Below, piece after piece: positions 35,701 through 43,250 of a stretch of DNA of 64,000 nucleotides. The stretch spans positions 124,001 to 188,000 of the forward strand of contig CALRMX020000005.1 of NCBI GenBank assembly GCA_943369355.1, written 5' to 3'. The notes beneath the pieces are model-generated. The model ran no database searches, was not told the DNA's origin, and saw only the letters and a program-made list of their open reading frames with translations. The translations under genes and the position numbers were made by a program. Positions within the stretch are counted from its first letter, which is position 1; the number at the start of each line of letters is the position of its first letter. The stretch comes from UBA7662 sp943369355. Its GTDB lineage: Bacteria > Bacteroidota > Bacteroidia > UBA7662.

Positions 35701-36200
35701 GCGAAATCGTCTTCTCGATCATTGGCGTATTGCTGGGCTTCATCATCACAGGCATGCCTATCTCCATTGTGATGACCGGTATTGGTGTGGTTGCTTTGGC
35801 CGGTATCGTGGTGAAAAACGGTATCCTCATTGTTGAATACATCGATGTGATGCTCGAAAAACCAGGCATTTCACTTAAGGAAGCCATTATTCAAGCCGGT
35901 AAAATCAGGATGACCCCGGTGATGTTGACTGCCTTCTCGACCATCCTGGGCTTGATTCCGTTGGCGGTAGGCTTGAATATCGATTTCGGCACCCTCTTCA
36001 CCGAGTTGAATCCGCACATCTTCTTCGGTGGCGAAAGTGTAGCCTTTTTCGGGCCATTGAGCTGGACCATCATTTTTGGTCTTACCTTTGCCACCTTCCT
36101 CACCTTGGTGCTGGTACCGCTCTTGTATTACATGAGCTACCGCAATCAAATTAGAAGAAAATTCATCTTGCGGAAACTAAAACGGTTAGCTTATCGTTAA
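32793..36200 (+). CDS. RND-family efflux pump (AcrB/MexB-like) with extra membrane pair
   Basis: 1135 residues, about 90 more than AcrB. It shows the N-terminal helix, periplasmic porter regions, and the proton-relay helix GVVVDDAIVVIENTHRI with the two aspartates. The second half ends with the helices beginning GIVVKNGILIVEYIDVM. Two extra hydrophobic helices (about 516-551, IASLGFISVAVIFYLSG and FLVFVVGLLWLN) are inserted between the first and second membrane bundles. Another short insert (HIFFGGESVAFFGPLSW) precedes the last helix. The pump exports drugs or other compounds by proton exchange. It is the last gene of the TetR operon, followed by a strong terminator. Confidence 0.93.
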   Translation: MSEFKFKEFKPTSWAIDNKVAIFILSIIITLAGLQVYNTIPKEQFPEIVIPTIYVSTVYPGTSPADMENLVTKPIEKEIKAISGIKKLTSNSLQDFSNVIVEFGTEVDVTEAKQKVKDAVDKARSELPTDLPQEPVVLEVDLSEIPIMYVNISGNFDLARLKLYADNIKDRIEGIKSINRVDLVGAMEREVQVDVDMYRIQAAQITMDDIERTIKFENMTISGGNVNTGPMKRAIRVVGEFSKVQELDNIVVTGMSGSTVYLKDVATIRDGFKEKESYARLNGENVITLNVIKRSGENLIATADEIRALIDVEKAKLPKDLKVTITGDQSVFTRTTVHDLVNTIIIGFILVTLTLMFFMGTTNAMFVGLSVPLSSFLAFLFMPGIDFTLNMIVLFSLLMALGVVVDDAIVVIENTHRIFANGRKNIVRAAKEAAGEVFLPVMAGTLTTVAPFLPLAFWGGVVGKFMFFLPITLILTLMASLLVAYIINPVFAVQFMKPEFHKEDDFAKKTKKRSLQIASLGFISVAVIFYLSGNVGMGNFLVFVVGLLWLNRYVLTPAIHKFQDKQWPVAQNAYERLLRWAIGGRRPVYIMGGMVALLFGTIVATIMAASSGRLKVEFFPNGDPNFVYTYINLPVGTDQAATDSVTRIVEERVTKAVGKNNPIVESIIANVAIGAGDPMAGDRAASPNKGKVTVAFVEFAKRDGESTAPYIDKVREAVKGLPGVEITVDKEQNGPPTGKPINIEISGDDFAVLGEVSNQLKRYLDSLQIAGIEELKSDLEASKPELVISVDRERAQREGISTAQIGSEIRAAVFGKEVSKFRDANDEIPIQLRYAEAQRSDVEKLINLRITFRDMNAGGAIRQIPLSSVAKIEYTNSYGSIKRKNQKRVVTISSNVLSGFTANEVVFNINKALVDFDAPEGYTIAMTGEQEEQAETGAFLSNAMLISIGLIFMILVLQFNSINKTLIILSEIVFSIIGVLLGFIITGMPISIVMTGIGVVALAGIVVKNGILIVEYIDVMLEKPGISLKEAIIQAGKIRMTPVMLTAFSTILGLIPLAVGLNIDFGTLFTELNPHIFFGGESVAFFGPLSWTIIFGLTFATFLTLVLVPLLYYMSYRNQIRRKFILRKLKRLAYR

Positions 36201-36266
36201 TACTCAAAATCTGCATAAGACATCCCGGTTTTAAACCGGTAGTTTTTCATAGGTTTAGTTTGGTTG

Positions 36267-36300
36267 ACCCGGGCGTTGTGAAACGTCCGGGTTGTTTTTT
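36267..36300 (+). terminator. Intrinsic terminator of the RND operon
   Basis: An 11-pair stem (ACCCGGGCGTT with AACGTCCGGGT, one G-T pair) with a GTGA loop is followed by TGTTTTTT. A smaller perfect inverted repeat (CCGGTTT/AAACCGG at 36225-36239) lies just before it. Confidence 0.9.
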
Positions 36301-36387
36301 ACGTACCAGCACGTAGTAGGGCCTACCCCAGTTATGGTATTTTTCATCAACTTTTGGTTAAACGCTTCATTTTAGGGGAGTTAAGCC

Positions 36388-36395
36388 TACTTTTG
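36388..36395 (+). promoter_or_regulatory. Candidate -7 box for the DUF2807 gene
   Basis: TACTTTTG matches TAnnTTTG and lies 16 bases before the GTG start at 36412. No -33 element at proper spacing is evident. Confidence 0.4.
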
Positions 36396-36411
36396 CATCG
36401 AAAACTAAAAC

Positions 36412-37128
36412 GTGAAACCGCTCCTTCGCCTCCTGCTTCTTTTGGCACTCGTGCAGAGTATGTCGGCATGCACCCGCGTACGTTGCGTGCAGGGTGGCGG
36501 CATACGCGAAAGCCAGGAGCGTAGCCTTGTAGGCTTTACCGGTATTCAGTTGCAGTTTGAAGGCAATGTAAACGTGAGCCAAGGCAACCGCTTCGAGGTG
36601 TTGGTAATTGCTCCGCCGCACATCCAGGCACTTATCCAAACCCGCATTGTCGATGACCAACTGGTGCTCAGTAGCGAACGCTGCCTGAGCGATGCCATCA
36701 AGGATGTAGATATCTTCGTCACCTTGCCGCGACTCACCAATCTCACCGTACGGGGCGATGGTCAAATCAACGGCTTGAATAAATTCACCGCCACTGATCT
36801 CGACGTTCAGATTGTGGGTGCAGGCAAAATCAAGCTGCTTGCCGAGTTGGCTTCGGTAGAAATTAAGATGAACGGTTCGGGGCTCGTGAATTTATCGGGC
36901 AAAGCCGAAAGCAATTATGTAGAAGTAAAAGGTGCAGGCAAACTGCAGCTGTTTGAGCTGAACAGCGACTTCACGTATATCGATCTCGACGGTCCGGCCA
37001 GCATAGAAGTATATACCCGCAACAATTTAAATATCCGCGCCAACGGTAACGGAGAGATTTTGTACCGCGGTCGGCCAGAGTTGCAACACCAGCAGTTGGG
37101 CAATGCCCGCATTATGCAGGTGAATTAA
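36412..37128 (+). CDS. DUF2807 (GIN-domain) lipoprotein
   Basis: 238 residues from a GTG start. The signal peptide ends with a lipobox-like MSAC (C20). Residues about 40-235 form the regular beta-solenoid of DUF2807: FTGIQLQFEGNVNVSQG, LTNLTVRGDGQINGL, VEIKMNGSGLVNLSG, YVEVKGAGKLQL. These proteins are common in Bacteroidota; some are thought to act as surface or envelope adhesins, but no function is established. It stands alone between the RND terminator and the convergent Fic gene. Confidence 0.88.
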   Translation: MKPLLRLLLLLALVQSMSACTRVRCVQGGGIRESQERSLVGFTGIQLQFEGNVNVSQGNRFEVLVIAPPHIQALIQTRIVDDQLVLSSERCLSDAIKDVDIFVTLPRLTNLTVRGDGQINGLNKFTATDLDVQIVGAGKIKLLAELASVEIKMNGSGLVNLSGKAESNYVEVKGAGKLQLFELNSDFTYIDLDGPASIEVYTRNNLNIRANGNGEILYRGRPELQHQQLGNARIMQVN

Positions 37129-37208
37129 GCATGAATACCATTTGGGTTTAGATTTCCCGTGCTTCAATAGGTAGTACACAACCATTCAAGAAGCACAACA
37201 GGGTATCT

Positions 37209-38306
37209 TCAAAAGCGAACCAGTTCGTAATTCGTGCTGCGACCGCCTTGGATTTCCTGTTGAAGTATTCCTTTTTCAATGAGATCTTTGATGTCGCGCA
37301 GGGCTGTATCGGGCGAACACTTGGTGATTTTTGCCCACTTCGACGTTTTTAGTTTCCCTTCAAAACCATCGAGCAGCTTATTAAGCATCAAACGCTGTCG
37401 CTCATTTATTTCGAGCTCTTCATGTATTTTCCAAAATTCACTTTTGCGGAATATATTTTCTAATAGTAATTGGGTTGCCTCCAGCGATTTTTTAAGGCAA
37501 TTCAAAAACCACAAAATCCACTCGGTAATATCTCTTTCGCTGTGTTGTACTTTTTGTAAGACCTCGTAGTACTGTTTTCGTTCGTGCAATATTTGATTCG
37601 ACATGCTATAAAAACGCTCAGTAGTTCCTTCAGCACGCCTAAGCATCATATCAGACAGTGCCCGAGCTATTCGGCCGTTACCGTCGTCGAATGGGTGGAT
37701 GATGATGAACCAAAAATGCGCTATGGCTGCCTTTAGTACGGGGTCTACTTCTTCGTTGAGCTGAAACCAGCTGACGAAAGCATCCATTTCTTGTTTCACA
37801 CGATTGGCTGGTACGGCCTCGTAGTGCACCCTTTCTTTTCCAATGGCCCCCGATACAATCTGCATTTCACCAGAGCGGTAGGTTCCAAGCTCAATTTTGT
37901 GCACGCCGCTATATCCCGTTGGGAATAAAGCAGCGTGCCAGGAAAACAGACGCTCATGGGTAAGCGGTTGAAACGCATGTTGGTTGGCATCGAGCATCAT
38001 TTCCACTACGCCGTCCACATGTCTGCTACTCGCTACCAGCGGATTGATGTTTATCCCAAGTCGACGAGCAATGGAAGAACGAACTTGTTCGTAGTCCAGT
38101 TTTTCGCCTTCTATTTCAGAAGACTTCACCACATCGATGGCTAGGGTGTTCAAATTCGTTTCTGCTTTTGTGACAAAACCAACGGTTTTCATTTGCCCCA
38201 CAAGCTTCCCTTGTAGATAGCGCAGTTCGCCCAGTATTTGGCTTACTCGTTCGCTCTGCCAGCTAAACGACGGCCAATAAGGATATTGGTAAATGTACTT
38301 TGCCAT
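37209..38306 (-). CDS. Fic-domain adenylyltransferase with DUF4172 and C-terminal winged helix
   Basis: 365 residues from the ATG at 38306 (MAKYIYQYPYWPSFSW, the usual start of DUF4172); the frame is open for 39 more codons but these look random. The inhibitory helix motif [ST]xxxE[GN] is present as S62-SEI-E66-G67, ahead of the Fic core, so it is a self-inhibited class II Fic. The catalytic loop HPFDDGNGRIAR is complete at 204-215. Residues about 300-365 form a winged helix (LKTSKWAKITKCSPDTALRD, then a wing). It should transfer AMP to a hydroxyl side chain of a target protein; the target is unknown. Two palindromes lie in its promoter region. Confidence 0.93.
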   Translation of the reverse strand: MAKYIYQYPYWPSFSWQSERVSQILGELRYLQGKLVGQMKTVGFVTKAETNLNTLAIDVVKSSEIEGEKLDYEQVRSSIARRLGININPLVASSRHVDGVVEMMLDANQHAFQPLTHERLFSWHAALFPTGYSGVHKIELGTYRSGEMQIVSGAIGKERVHYEAVPANRVKQEMDAFVSWFQLNEEVDPVLKAAIAHFWFIIIHPFDDGNGRIARALSDMMLRRAEGTTERFYSMSNQILHERKQYYEVLQKVQHSERDITEWILWFLNCLKKSLEATQLLLENIFRKSEFWKIHEELEINERQRLMLNKLLDGFEGKLKTSKWAKITKCSPDTALRDIKDLIEKGILQQEIQGGRSTNYELVRF

Positions 38307-38339
38307 ATAAATAAAAACGATGCGGTAAATATAAACACT

Positions 38340-38393
38340 AATCTCCGCATATATGCGGAGATTAAGCTCATTATTCGCCGTATACGTGCGGAG
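38340..38393. promoter_or_regulatory. Two palindromic operator-like sites before the Fic gene
   Basis: Bases 38340-38363 are a perfect 24-base palindrome with core CTCCGCATATATGCGGAG at 38343-38360. A second, degenerate copy (CGCCGTATACGTGCGGAG, 38376-38393) agrees at 14 of 18 positions and starts 33 bases further, about three helical turns, so both would face the same side. They lie 34-87 bases upstream of the Fic ATG, next to a -7-like TATATTTA (38326-38333, minus strand). Confidence 0.75.
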
Positions 38394-38451
38394 AAATGAT
38401 CCGAGGAATAACCGATACCTCACCTCCTTCTGTATTTCAAAAGCTCGGAAT

Positions 38452-38506
38452 GTAAAAACTCCTTTACCCCAGCCAAGCGATGAACTAGACTGGAATAAAG
38501 GAGTTT
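38452..38506 (-). terminator. Terminator of the Crp-to-SRPBCC gene series
   Basis: AAACTCCTTTA (38456-38466) and TAAAGGAGTTT (38496-38506) are a perfect inverted repeat around a 29-base loop containing a smaller CCAG/CTGG stem. On the minus strand a run of five T follows. It lies 22 bases past the SRPBCC stop. Confidence 0.6.
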
Positions 38507-38527
38507 CGCTGAACCAAAAGCCGCAAG

Positions 38528-39076
38528 TTACCTTTGTTCAATGGCTTTCTTGAGCAGCATTAAACCTTGCATATTGGTTTTTTCCATTTCTCGTTTAGCG
38601 CCAAACAACCACATAAAAAAGGCATCAACCAAACCCGATTCTAGTTTAAAGTCCTGTTTTACGGTTACACCCGCTGCCGTTTCAGTAAAAGTGTATGCGA
38701 ATATTGGCTTGGCTACAAAAGGCTTTTGAATAGCGCAATGCATCTCAATGTACTTTAGCTCGTCGATTTTTACTATCTCCTGATAGCCCAAGTCCTTTCC
38801 GCCGTTACCATCCCAGTGGTACTGTGCACCGACAAGACCGTCGGTCCCCTTCACTTCATATTTCTGTGCAGGATCGGCGGCCAAAAACGGCGACCATTTT
38901 GGGAAGTTTTTCAAGTACCGCACCATGTCGAATACTTCTTCTTTTGAACCTTGTATGGTTACTGATTTAATGATTTGAATGCTAGTGAGTTGGCGAGCTT
39001 TGAATAAGCCAAAGCCTATAAATGCAACGAGTGCAATTCCTACGATGATGACGAATGTTATCATATTCTTTTTCAT
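38528..39076 (-). CDS. Membrane-anchored SRPBCC (polyketide-cyclase-like) protein
   Basis: 182 residues. One N-terminal membrane helix (about 6-25) is followed by a START/SRPBCC fold: IKSVTIQGSKEEVFDMVRYL, NFPKWSPFLAADP, then strands IEMHCAIQKP and TFTETAAGVTVKQDF, and a long C-terminal helix. Such domains bind small hydrophobic ligands; no specific substrate is visible. It follows the YciI-like gene by 32 bases and ends the short gene series that runs down from the Crp/Fnr gene. Confidence 0.85.
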   Translation of the reverse strand: MKKNMITFVIIVGIALVAFIGFGLFKARQLTSIQIIKSVTIQGSKEEVFDMVRYLKNFPKWSPFLAADPAQKYEVKGTDGLVGAQYHWDGNGGKDLGYQEIVKIDELKYIEMHCAIQKPFVAKPIFAYTFTETAAGVTVKQDFKLESGLVDAFFMWLFGAKREMEKTNMQGLMLLKKAIEQR

Positions 39077-39108
39077 TTTTTTGATGTTTTTGTATTGAAT
39101 AATCTGAC

Positions 39109-39465
39109 TTACATAGGTTGAATGACACGTACTTCAACCGAACCACCCATTTCTAAAATGGGGCAGTGTTTAGCAATTTCCACGGCCTTATCAAGATCGT
39201 TAGCTTTTATTAGCATATTGCCTCCAACGATTTGTTTGTTGGCTACACAAACACCCGAAGTTACCGTGCGGTCGGCAAAAATCTGTTTGCCCTCGAAACC
39301 CAGCTGATGGGTGCTGATCAACTTTTCTTGAATTGCAAGGTTCCCAATAAAAGCGCCCCATTGTTGATGCATCTCGCCAAGTTCGGCGGTTGTGGGTTGA
39401 TGATCGAAGTTTGGTTCAAATCTGAACACGAGCATAAATTCTGTTTTCTGTTCCATCGTTTTCAT
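39109..39465 (-). CDS. YCII/DGPF-domain protein
   Basis: 118 residues with the dimeric ferredoxin-like fold of the YCII-related (DGPF) family: EFMLVFRF opening strand, EMHQQWGAFIGNLA helix, DRTVTSGVCV, GGNMLIKANDLDKAVEIAKHCP and the ending VEVRVIQPM. Proteins of this type often sit beside ECF sigma factors; here the neighbours are SRPBCC and a Crp/Fnr regulator instead. The start may be at either M1 or M4. Its own TAGTTTTG box lies 21 bases upstream. Confidence 0.88.
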   Translation of the reverse strand: MKTMEQKTEFMLVFRFEPNFDHQPTTAELGEMHQQWGAFIGNLAIQEKLISTHQLGFEGKQIFADRTVTSGVCVANKQIVGGNMLIKANDLDKAVEIAKHCPILEMGGSVEVRVIQPM

Positions 39466-39486
39466 TTTTAATGTGAATGATGAAAC

Positions 39487-39494
39487 AAAACTAT
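39487..39494 (-). promoter_or_regulatory. Candidate -7 box for the YciI-like gene
   Basis: TAGTTTTG on the minus strand fits TAnnTTTG exactly and lies 21 bases before the ATG at 39465, so this gene and the SRPBCC gene may have their own transcript. Confidence 0.45.
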
Positions 39495-39538
39495 GCTCCC
39501 TTCAAATGGGCATTCTTGTCATAGGACAAGAAATGAAA

Positions 39539-40255
39539 CTAGACCGAAATTTGACGCAATTTTTTGAAAATAGTCCAGTGTAAAAATAAAATCGTTGGTG
39601 GTGCAAAGGCTGGAATAATACTAAATGGAAAAAAAGCAAGCGTGTCAACCCCCATAGAGCCAGTATCCAACGAGATTTTAGTGAGCACATTGGCTGCAAT
39701 GGCGGTAAAGAGAATGTCGGCCGTGCCGAAAATATTCCAAGCATAAATGAGCTTTTTAGCATAGGCCTTTTTGTTTTGAATGGCCTTAACCACGTAAACA
39801 CTGCTCAGTGCAGTAAGTACATCTCCAAATCCAGCTATAAAAGCAAAAGGCTTCGGTAAAGCATCGTACAAGGCTAACACCACAAAAAATCCCCCTACCA
39901 CCCGAAAAAAATGAAGTGCTACCAACTGCTCAATGTGCGTATGCATGAGAAAGTCGTTAAACACCCGCGTTTTAGCTAAGAACATAAAAAGAAAAATCGC
40001 ATACGGAAAGGTAGTTAACAAAAGTACTTTGGGCGGGAATAGCACCTGGTTGAATAAACCGGCAAGACTCGCCCAAATTATGTAGACCAAATAGGCTCCA
40101 AAAAATATCAGCGTGAACGCAAAAGCAGATTTGTACCTTAAAAGTTTGGCTTGACGGCGAATCAAAAAAGCAATCATCACAAACGGCAATGGAATAACTA
40201 GCAAAAAGGATAACGATACCCATTCGGGGATAAAGTAGTGTGTTAACGTATTCAT
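39539..40255 (-). CDS. Multi-pass membrane protein of unknown function
   Basis: 238 residues with about seven hydrophobic helices (for example LSFLLVIPLPFVMIAFLI, FAFTLIFFGAYLVYIIWASL, FFVVLALYDALPKPFAFIAG). No catalytic or transport signature is recognised. Its ATG overlaps the stop of the Crp/Fnr gene by four bases, so it is translated with that regulator and is likely part of its response. Confidence 0.75.
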   Translation of the reverse strand: MNTLTHYFIPEWVSLSFLLVIPLPFVMIAFLIRRQAKLLRYKSAFAFTLIFFGAYLVYIIWASLAGLFNQVLFPPKVLLLTTFPYAIFLFMFLAKTRVFNDFLMHTHIEQLVALHFFRVVGGFFVVLALYDALPKPFAFIAGFGDVLTALSSVYVVKAIQNKKAYAKKLIYAWNIFGTADILFTAIAANVLTKISLDTGSMGVDTLAFFPFSIIPAFAPPTILFLHWTIFKKLRQISV

Positions 40256-40833
40256 TTTTGGTCGGCTACTTCTTTTCTTATTCTACTTAAAGAGGTGTCG
40301 GTAATGCCCAAATAGGTCGCAATTTGTTTCAGAGGCACATTTTGTATTATGTCAGGCTTTTCTTTCAAAAGGCTTAAATAACGATCTTTGGCTGGGTCGG
40401 CAATAATGGAAACTGAGTGGGTTTTTAGTTCAAAATAGTTGTTGACTAAGCGAGTTCGACCCACTTCACGAAACGCCTCAATTGCAAACAGCTTCATGAA
40501 ATTTTCGAAGGTGATTTTCCAGGCTACGCAAGCCGTGATGGCTTGAATGTTTTCGCGGCACTTGGTTTTCAGGAAATACGAGTGCCAGTCGATCACAATA
40601 TCGGTGCTGCTAAAAAACTTGGTACTGATGTCGTTGCCTTCTAAATCGATTACGTAAGAACGTGCATAGCCACTCTCCATAAAATAGTAGTAGTTAGCCG
40701 TAGAACCTTCGGTGATAAAATAATCGCCTTTGGCGAATTCCAAACGTTCGTACTGTTTCACGATCAACTCAAACTCTTCTTTACGGAATTTCTCAGGCTG
40801 GAAGATGGTGTTTAAAAAATGAGACTCTGTCAT
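40252..40833 (-). CDS. Crp/Fnr-family transcription regulator
   Basis: 193 residues from the ATG at 40833 (MTESHFLNTIFQ); in-frame ATG at 40845 and TTG at 40863 are alternatives, and a TAAGTTTG box at 40861-40868 excludes the longest. The cyclic-nucleotide-binding-like barrel spans about 20-130 (FAKGDYFITEGSTANYYYFMESG), without the arginine/serine pair of true cAMP binders. A short helix-turn-helix follows (LKQIATYLGITDTSLSRIRKEV). This is the Bacteroidota-type small Crp/Fnr regulator with unknown ligand. Confidence 0.88.
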   Translation of the reverse strand: MTESHFLNTIFQPEKFRKEEFELIVKQYERLEFAKGDYFITEGSTANYYYFMESGYARSYVIDLEGNDISTKFFSSTDIVIDWHSYFLKTKCRENIQAITACVAWKITFENFMKLFAIEAFREVGRTRLVNNYFELKTHSVSIIADPAKDRYLSLLKEKPDIIQNVPLKQIATYLGITDTSLSRIRKEVADQK

Positions 40834-40860
40834 GCCATAGACCATAAAGCTGATTAGTAC

Positions 40861-40868
40861 CAAACTTA
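40861..40868 (-). promoter_or_regulatory. Candidate -7 box for the Crp/Fnr gene
   Basis: TAAGTTTG on the minus strand matches TAnnTTTG. Transcription would begin about 10-20 bases before the ATGs at 40845 and 40833. Confidence 0.45.
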
Positions 40869-41116
40869 TAGATTAAGTATAATATATCATTCCGAAGATA
40901 GTGCCTTGCTCGTGCTAATTCGAAATAAACGATTTCAGGCATGGCTGTAACCCTTACACAAAAAAATTTACCCAAGTGCGACCAAAACGCACTGTTTCTG
41001 TTCGAGCAAAGTCTAACGAGGCTCTACAAGTAACTTGAATCTACACATACGCCTCCAAAAGCTAAACAACAAATTAACGTACAGCTCGGTTGGCCATGCA
41101 CCTTTCAAGAAAATCG

Positions 41117-41491
41117 CTACATCATCGACGATACATCTACCAAATACCCGTTTGGGTCTTGTAGCAGCATACGCCGCTGCCCGTAAAAGGTATCTTCGGG
41201 AGCTTGAATAACTACAAAACCTCTGGCTTGGGCCAATCCATAAAGTTCATCTACATCGGGCACCACTAAGGTGATGAACGAGCCTGCCGACGGCCCTCGC
41301 CAAGCTTCGGGCACCAATTCGTTGTTCTTATCGATAATACCCAACTCCAGCTTTTTGTCGCTTGACATAAGATGTACAAACCAATCGCTATCGTAATCGA
41401 CCTTAAAATCGAATAAAGTGGTGTAAAATAGCTTGCTCTCTGGCAGATGCGCCGAACAAATATTGATTAACAATCGGTTTATTTTCATCAC
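41117..41491 (-). CDS. VOC-family (glyoxalase-like) protein
   Basis: 124 residues with two beta-alpha-beta-beta-beta modules: INRLLINICSAHLPESKLFY, FDFKVDYDSDWFVHLMS, then SFITLVVPDVDELYGLAQARG and RRMLLQDPNGYLVDV. Glyoxalase, dioxygenase and antibiotic-resistance proteins share this fold; the metal ligand pattern is not complete enough to name a reaction. It stands alone, with about 280 bases of unassigned sequence upstream of the Crp gene side and about 230 on the other. Confidence 0.85.
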   Translation of the reverse strand: MMKINRLLINICSAHLPESKLFYTTLFDFKVDYDSDWFVHLMSSDKKLELGIIDKNNELVPEAWRGPSAGSFITLVVPDVDELYGLAQARGFVVIQAPEDTFYGQRRMLLQDPNGYLVDVSSMM

Positions 41492-41723
41492 ACGCTTTTA
41501 AGAAATGAATTGCTCGAAAATAGGACGCTTAGCTTAGAAGGTCATTAAGCCGAATGTATTGTTGCACCAACAGCATGTAATTGCCCTCCTAGCTGTACTG
41601 GTCCCAATTTACTGAAACCCGTGTAAGCCATCCATAGGAATATTAAGTACAGGAAAGTTAAATAAGTCGTTACGTTGGAAGGTCTGTCGGTTAAGGTGAG
41701 CCCACCGAAAATCGGCTACGGCC

Positions 41724-42275
41724 TTACGACTTGCGCGCCCATTCCCGCTTCAGGAGGGCATATTGGTATTCGCTACCCCATTTCCCTTTGAAAAAAATGT
41801 TCTCTACAAAATGGCCTTCGCGCCTAAAACCGAGGCTCTCAAGCAGGCGAATGGAGGCGGTATTCTCCACATCTACGGTTTCTACCACCCGATGGATGCC
41901 CTGATCGGTGAACAGAAAGTCTAAAATGCCCGAGAGCGCTTCTTTGGCATATCCCTTTTGTTGCTCCTGCGGATGAATGCTTAGGCCTACCTGGGCAATG
42001 CGCACATCGTTTGGGTGGAGTTGGATGGCACAGTCGCCCAGGATCCGACCCGAGAGTTTGCTCGCAAAGGCATATTGCACCCATTCGCCGGCCGTTCCGT
42101 AGCTTTTGGTGCTATTTTCTTCGATAAATCGTTTGGCCTCCTCCCAACTAAACACATCAAAGCCTTGGTATTGGGCCACTTCGGGCTTGCTACGGTAGTC
42201 GTAAAAATCGGCCAAATCGTCCAGCATCAACGGTCGAATGTACAAGCGTGGGGTTTCGAGCTGCAAAACGTGCAT
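41724..42275 (-). CDS. GNAT-family N-acetyltransferase (RimJ/RimL type)
   Basis: 183 residues opening with TPRLYIRPLMLDDLADFYDY, the usual start of RimJ/RimL-type acetyltransferases. The acetyl-CoA loop region (VGLSIHPQEQQKGYAKEAL) and the ending NTASIRLLESLGFRREGHF are characteristic. The substrate is unknown; ribosomal-protein, aminoglycoside and other amines are possible in this family. Confidence 0.92.
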   Translation of the reverse strand: MHVLQLETPRLYIRPLMLDDLADFYDYRSKPEVAQYQGFDVFSWEEAKRFIEENSTKSYGTAGEWVQYAFASKLSGRILGDCAIQLHPNDVRIAQVGLSIHPQEQQKGYAKEALSGILDFLFTDQGIHRVVETVDVENTASIRLLESLGFRREGHFVENIFFKGKWGSEYQYALLKREWARKS

Positions 42276-42303
42276 GGGGTAAAGGTAAACAGCCAGAATT
42301 GAG

Positions 42304-42513
42304 TTAGATGCTACCTTCTTGTAATTCCAACAGCCTCCGCTTCAATATATCCCTTTCGTTGCTTTCATTGGTTCTAAAACGGAGTAATGGGAAATTATAC
42401 TTTGCCAGTACTTGCTCCTTGAGCTTATCTCTTTCGGCTTGTTGAGTGCCGACTTTATGGTATTCAAAACCAGCTACTGCTATCGGGTAGTGTGTTACCT
42501 TTTTGCCATCCAC
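42304..42513 (-). pseudogene. Fragment of a DUF2726-like nuclease-fold protein
   Basis: 69 codons from a GTG. The pattern (HYPIAVAGFEYHK, QAERDKLKEQVLAKYNFPLLR) matches the C-terminal half of DUF2726, a restriction-endonuclease-like fold where the usual form is LAIEvDG..H..Q..RD..K. The DGKKVTH beginning lacks the rest of the domain. The frame is open upstream only to the stop of the PIN gene, without an ATG. It is most likely a remnant; expression as a tiny protein cannot be excluded. Confidence 0.55.
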
Positions 42514-42576
42514 CCCTAAATGTGGTGGCCGAGGCTGTTCAGTTACTTTAAAACAGAATTGGGGTGAACTCAGCTT

Positions 42577-43005
42577 TTAGCCGATTATGCTCTCAAGCAA
42601 CGAAACAGCTTCAGTGGGTGTTAAAACTGGAAGTGCGCTGTTTTTAAAGTCTTTGGTGTCGCGGGTTACAATAAACTCAACCCTTTTCACTGATTTTGCA
42701 CAGTTGTACTGAATGGCATCTTCAAAATCTTTAAATTCTGACACCAAAGCTTTTTGAATAACAACATTGGTAACATCTATAACCTCCGTCCAAGTATTCA
42801 ATTCGTTCAACAGTTTTAGCGTTACGGCGTGTGAGCGCGACTGTCGTATGATGTAATAGATGTTGTTGAAAGAAACAGCAGAAACGTAAATCGTCAGCAT
42901 CTGCTTTAATGAATAGTCAAAAAGCCTGGCTGCGTCTCGGGAAAAGGGTTTTCTGTCGGCCAAAAAATCAATAAGCACATTGGTATCGAGGAAAATGGCT
43001 TTCAT
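42577..43005 (-). CDS. PIN-domain RNase toxin (VapC-like)
   Basis: 142 residues. Acidic residues of the PIN site are present: D6 in IFLDTNVLIDFL, the EFKDFEDAIQ region in the middle, and the late RDTKDF. PIN toxins cleave RNA, often tRNA, with Mg2+. Its ATG overlaps the antitoxin stop by four bases (43002-43005), the standard antitoxin-toxin order. Confidence 0.92.
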   Translation of the reverse strand: MKAIFLDTNVLIDFLADRKPFSRDAARLFDYSLKQMLTIYVSAVSFNNIYYIIRQSRSHAVTLKLLNELNTWTEVIDVTNVVIQKALVSEFKDFEDAIQYNCAKSVKRVEFIVTRDTKDFKNSALPVLTPTEAVSLLESIIG

Positions 43006-43250
43006 AATTTATACTTCTTGGCCAAACCTCTGGTCACCTCTTTTTTATAATCAAAATCCTCAGGCAGTTCAATAGCGCCCATGAGCTTCAAAACGCTGGG
43101 TGAAATACCTGCTGAACTGCCTTCTTTCGCAGTAAGCGACAGGAGGTAGTTCTCTACTAGGCCAGACAAACTTTTGCCCTTTTGTTTCGCATATTTCTTT
43201 GCGTCCGAGATTACCGCGTCGTCTATCGTCAAGGTTAGCTTGGTCGTCAT
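43002..43250 (-). CDS. Antitoxin of the PIN toxin (DUF6364-like)
   Basis: 82 residues from the ATG at 43250 (MTTKLTLTIDD); the longer frame to 43271 reads through the operator. The N-terminal strand plus helices (KLTLTIDDAVISDAKKYAKQKGKS, LSGLVENYLLSL) form a ribbon-helix-helix-type DNA-binding fold of the DUF6364 kind. The C-terminal 35 residues (LMGAIELPEDFDYKKEV) would wrap the toxin. Confidence 0.85.
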   Translation of the reverse strand: MTTKLTLTIDDAVISDAKKYAKQKGKSLSGLVENYLLSLTAKEGSSAGISPSVLKLMGAIELPEDFDYKKEVTRGLAKKYKL

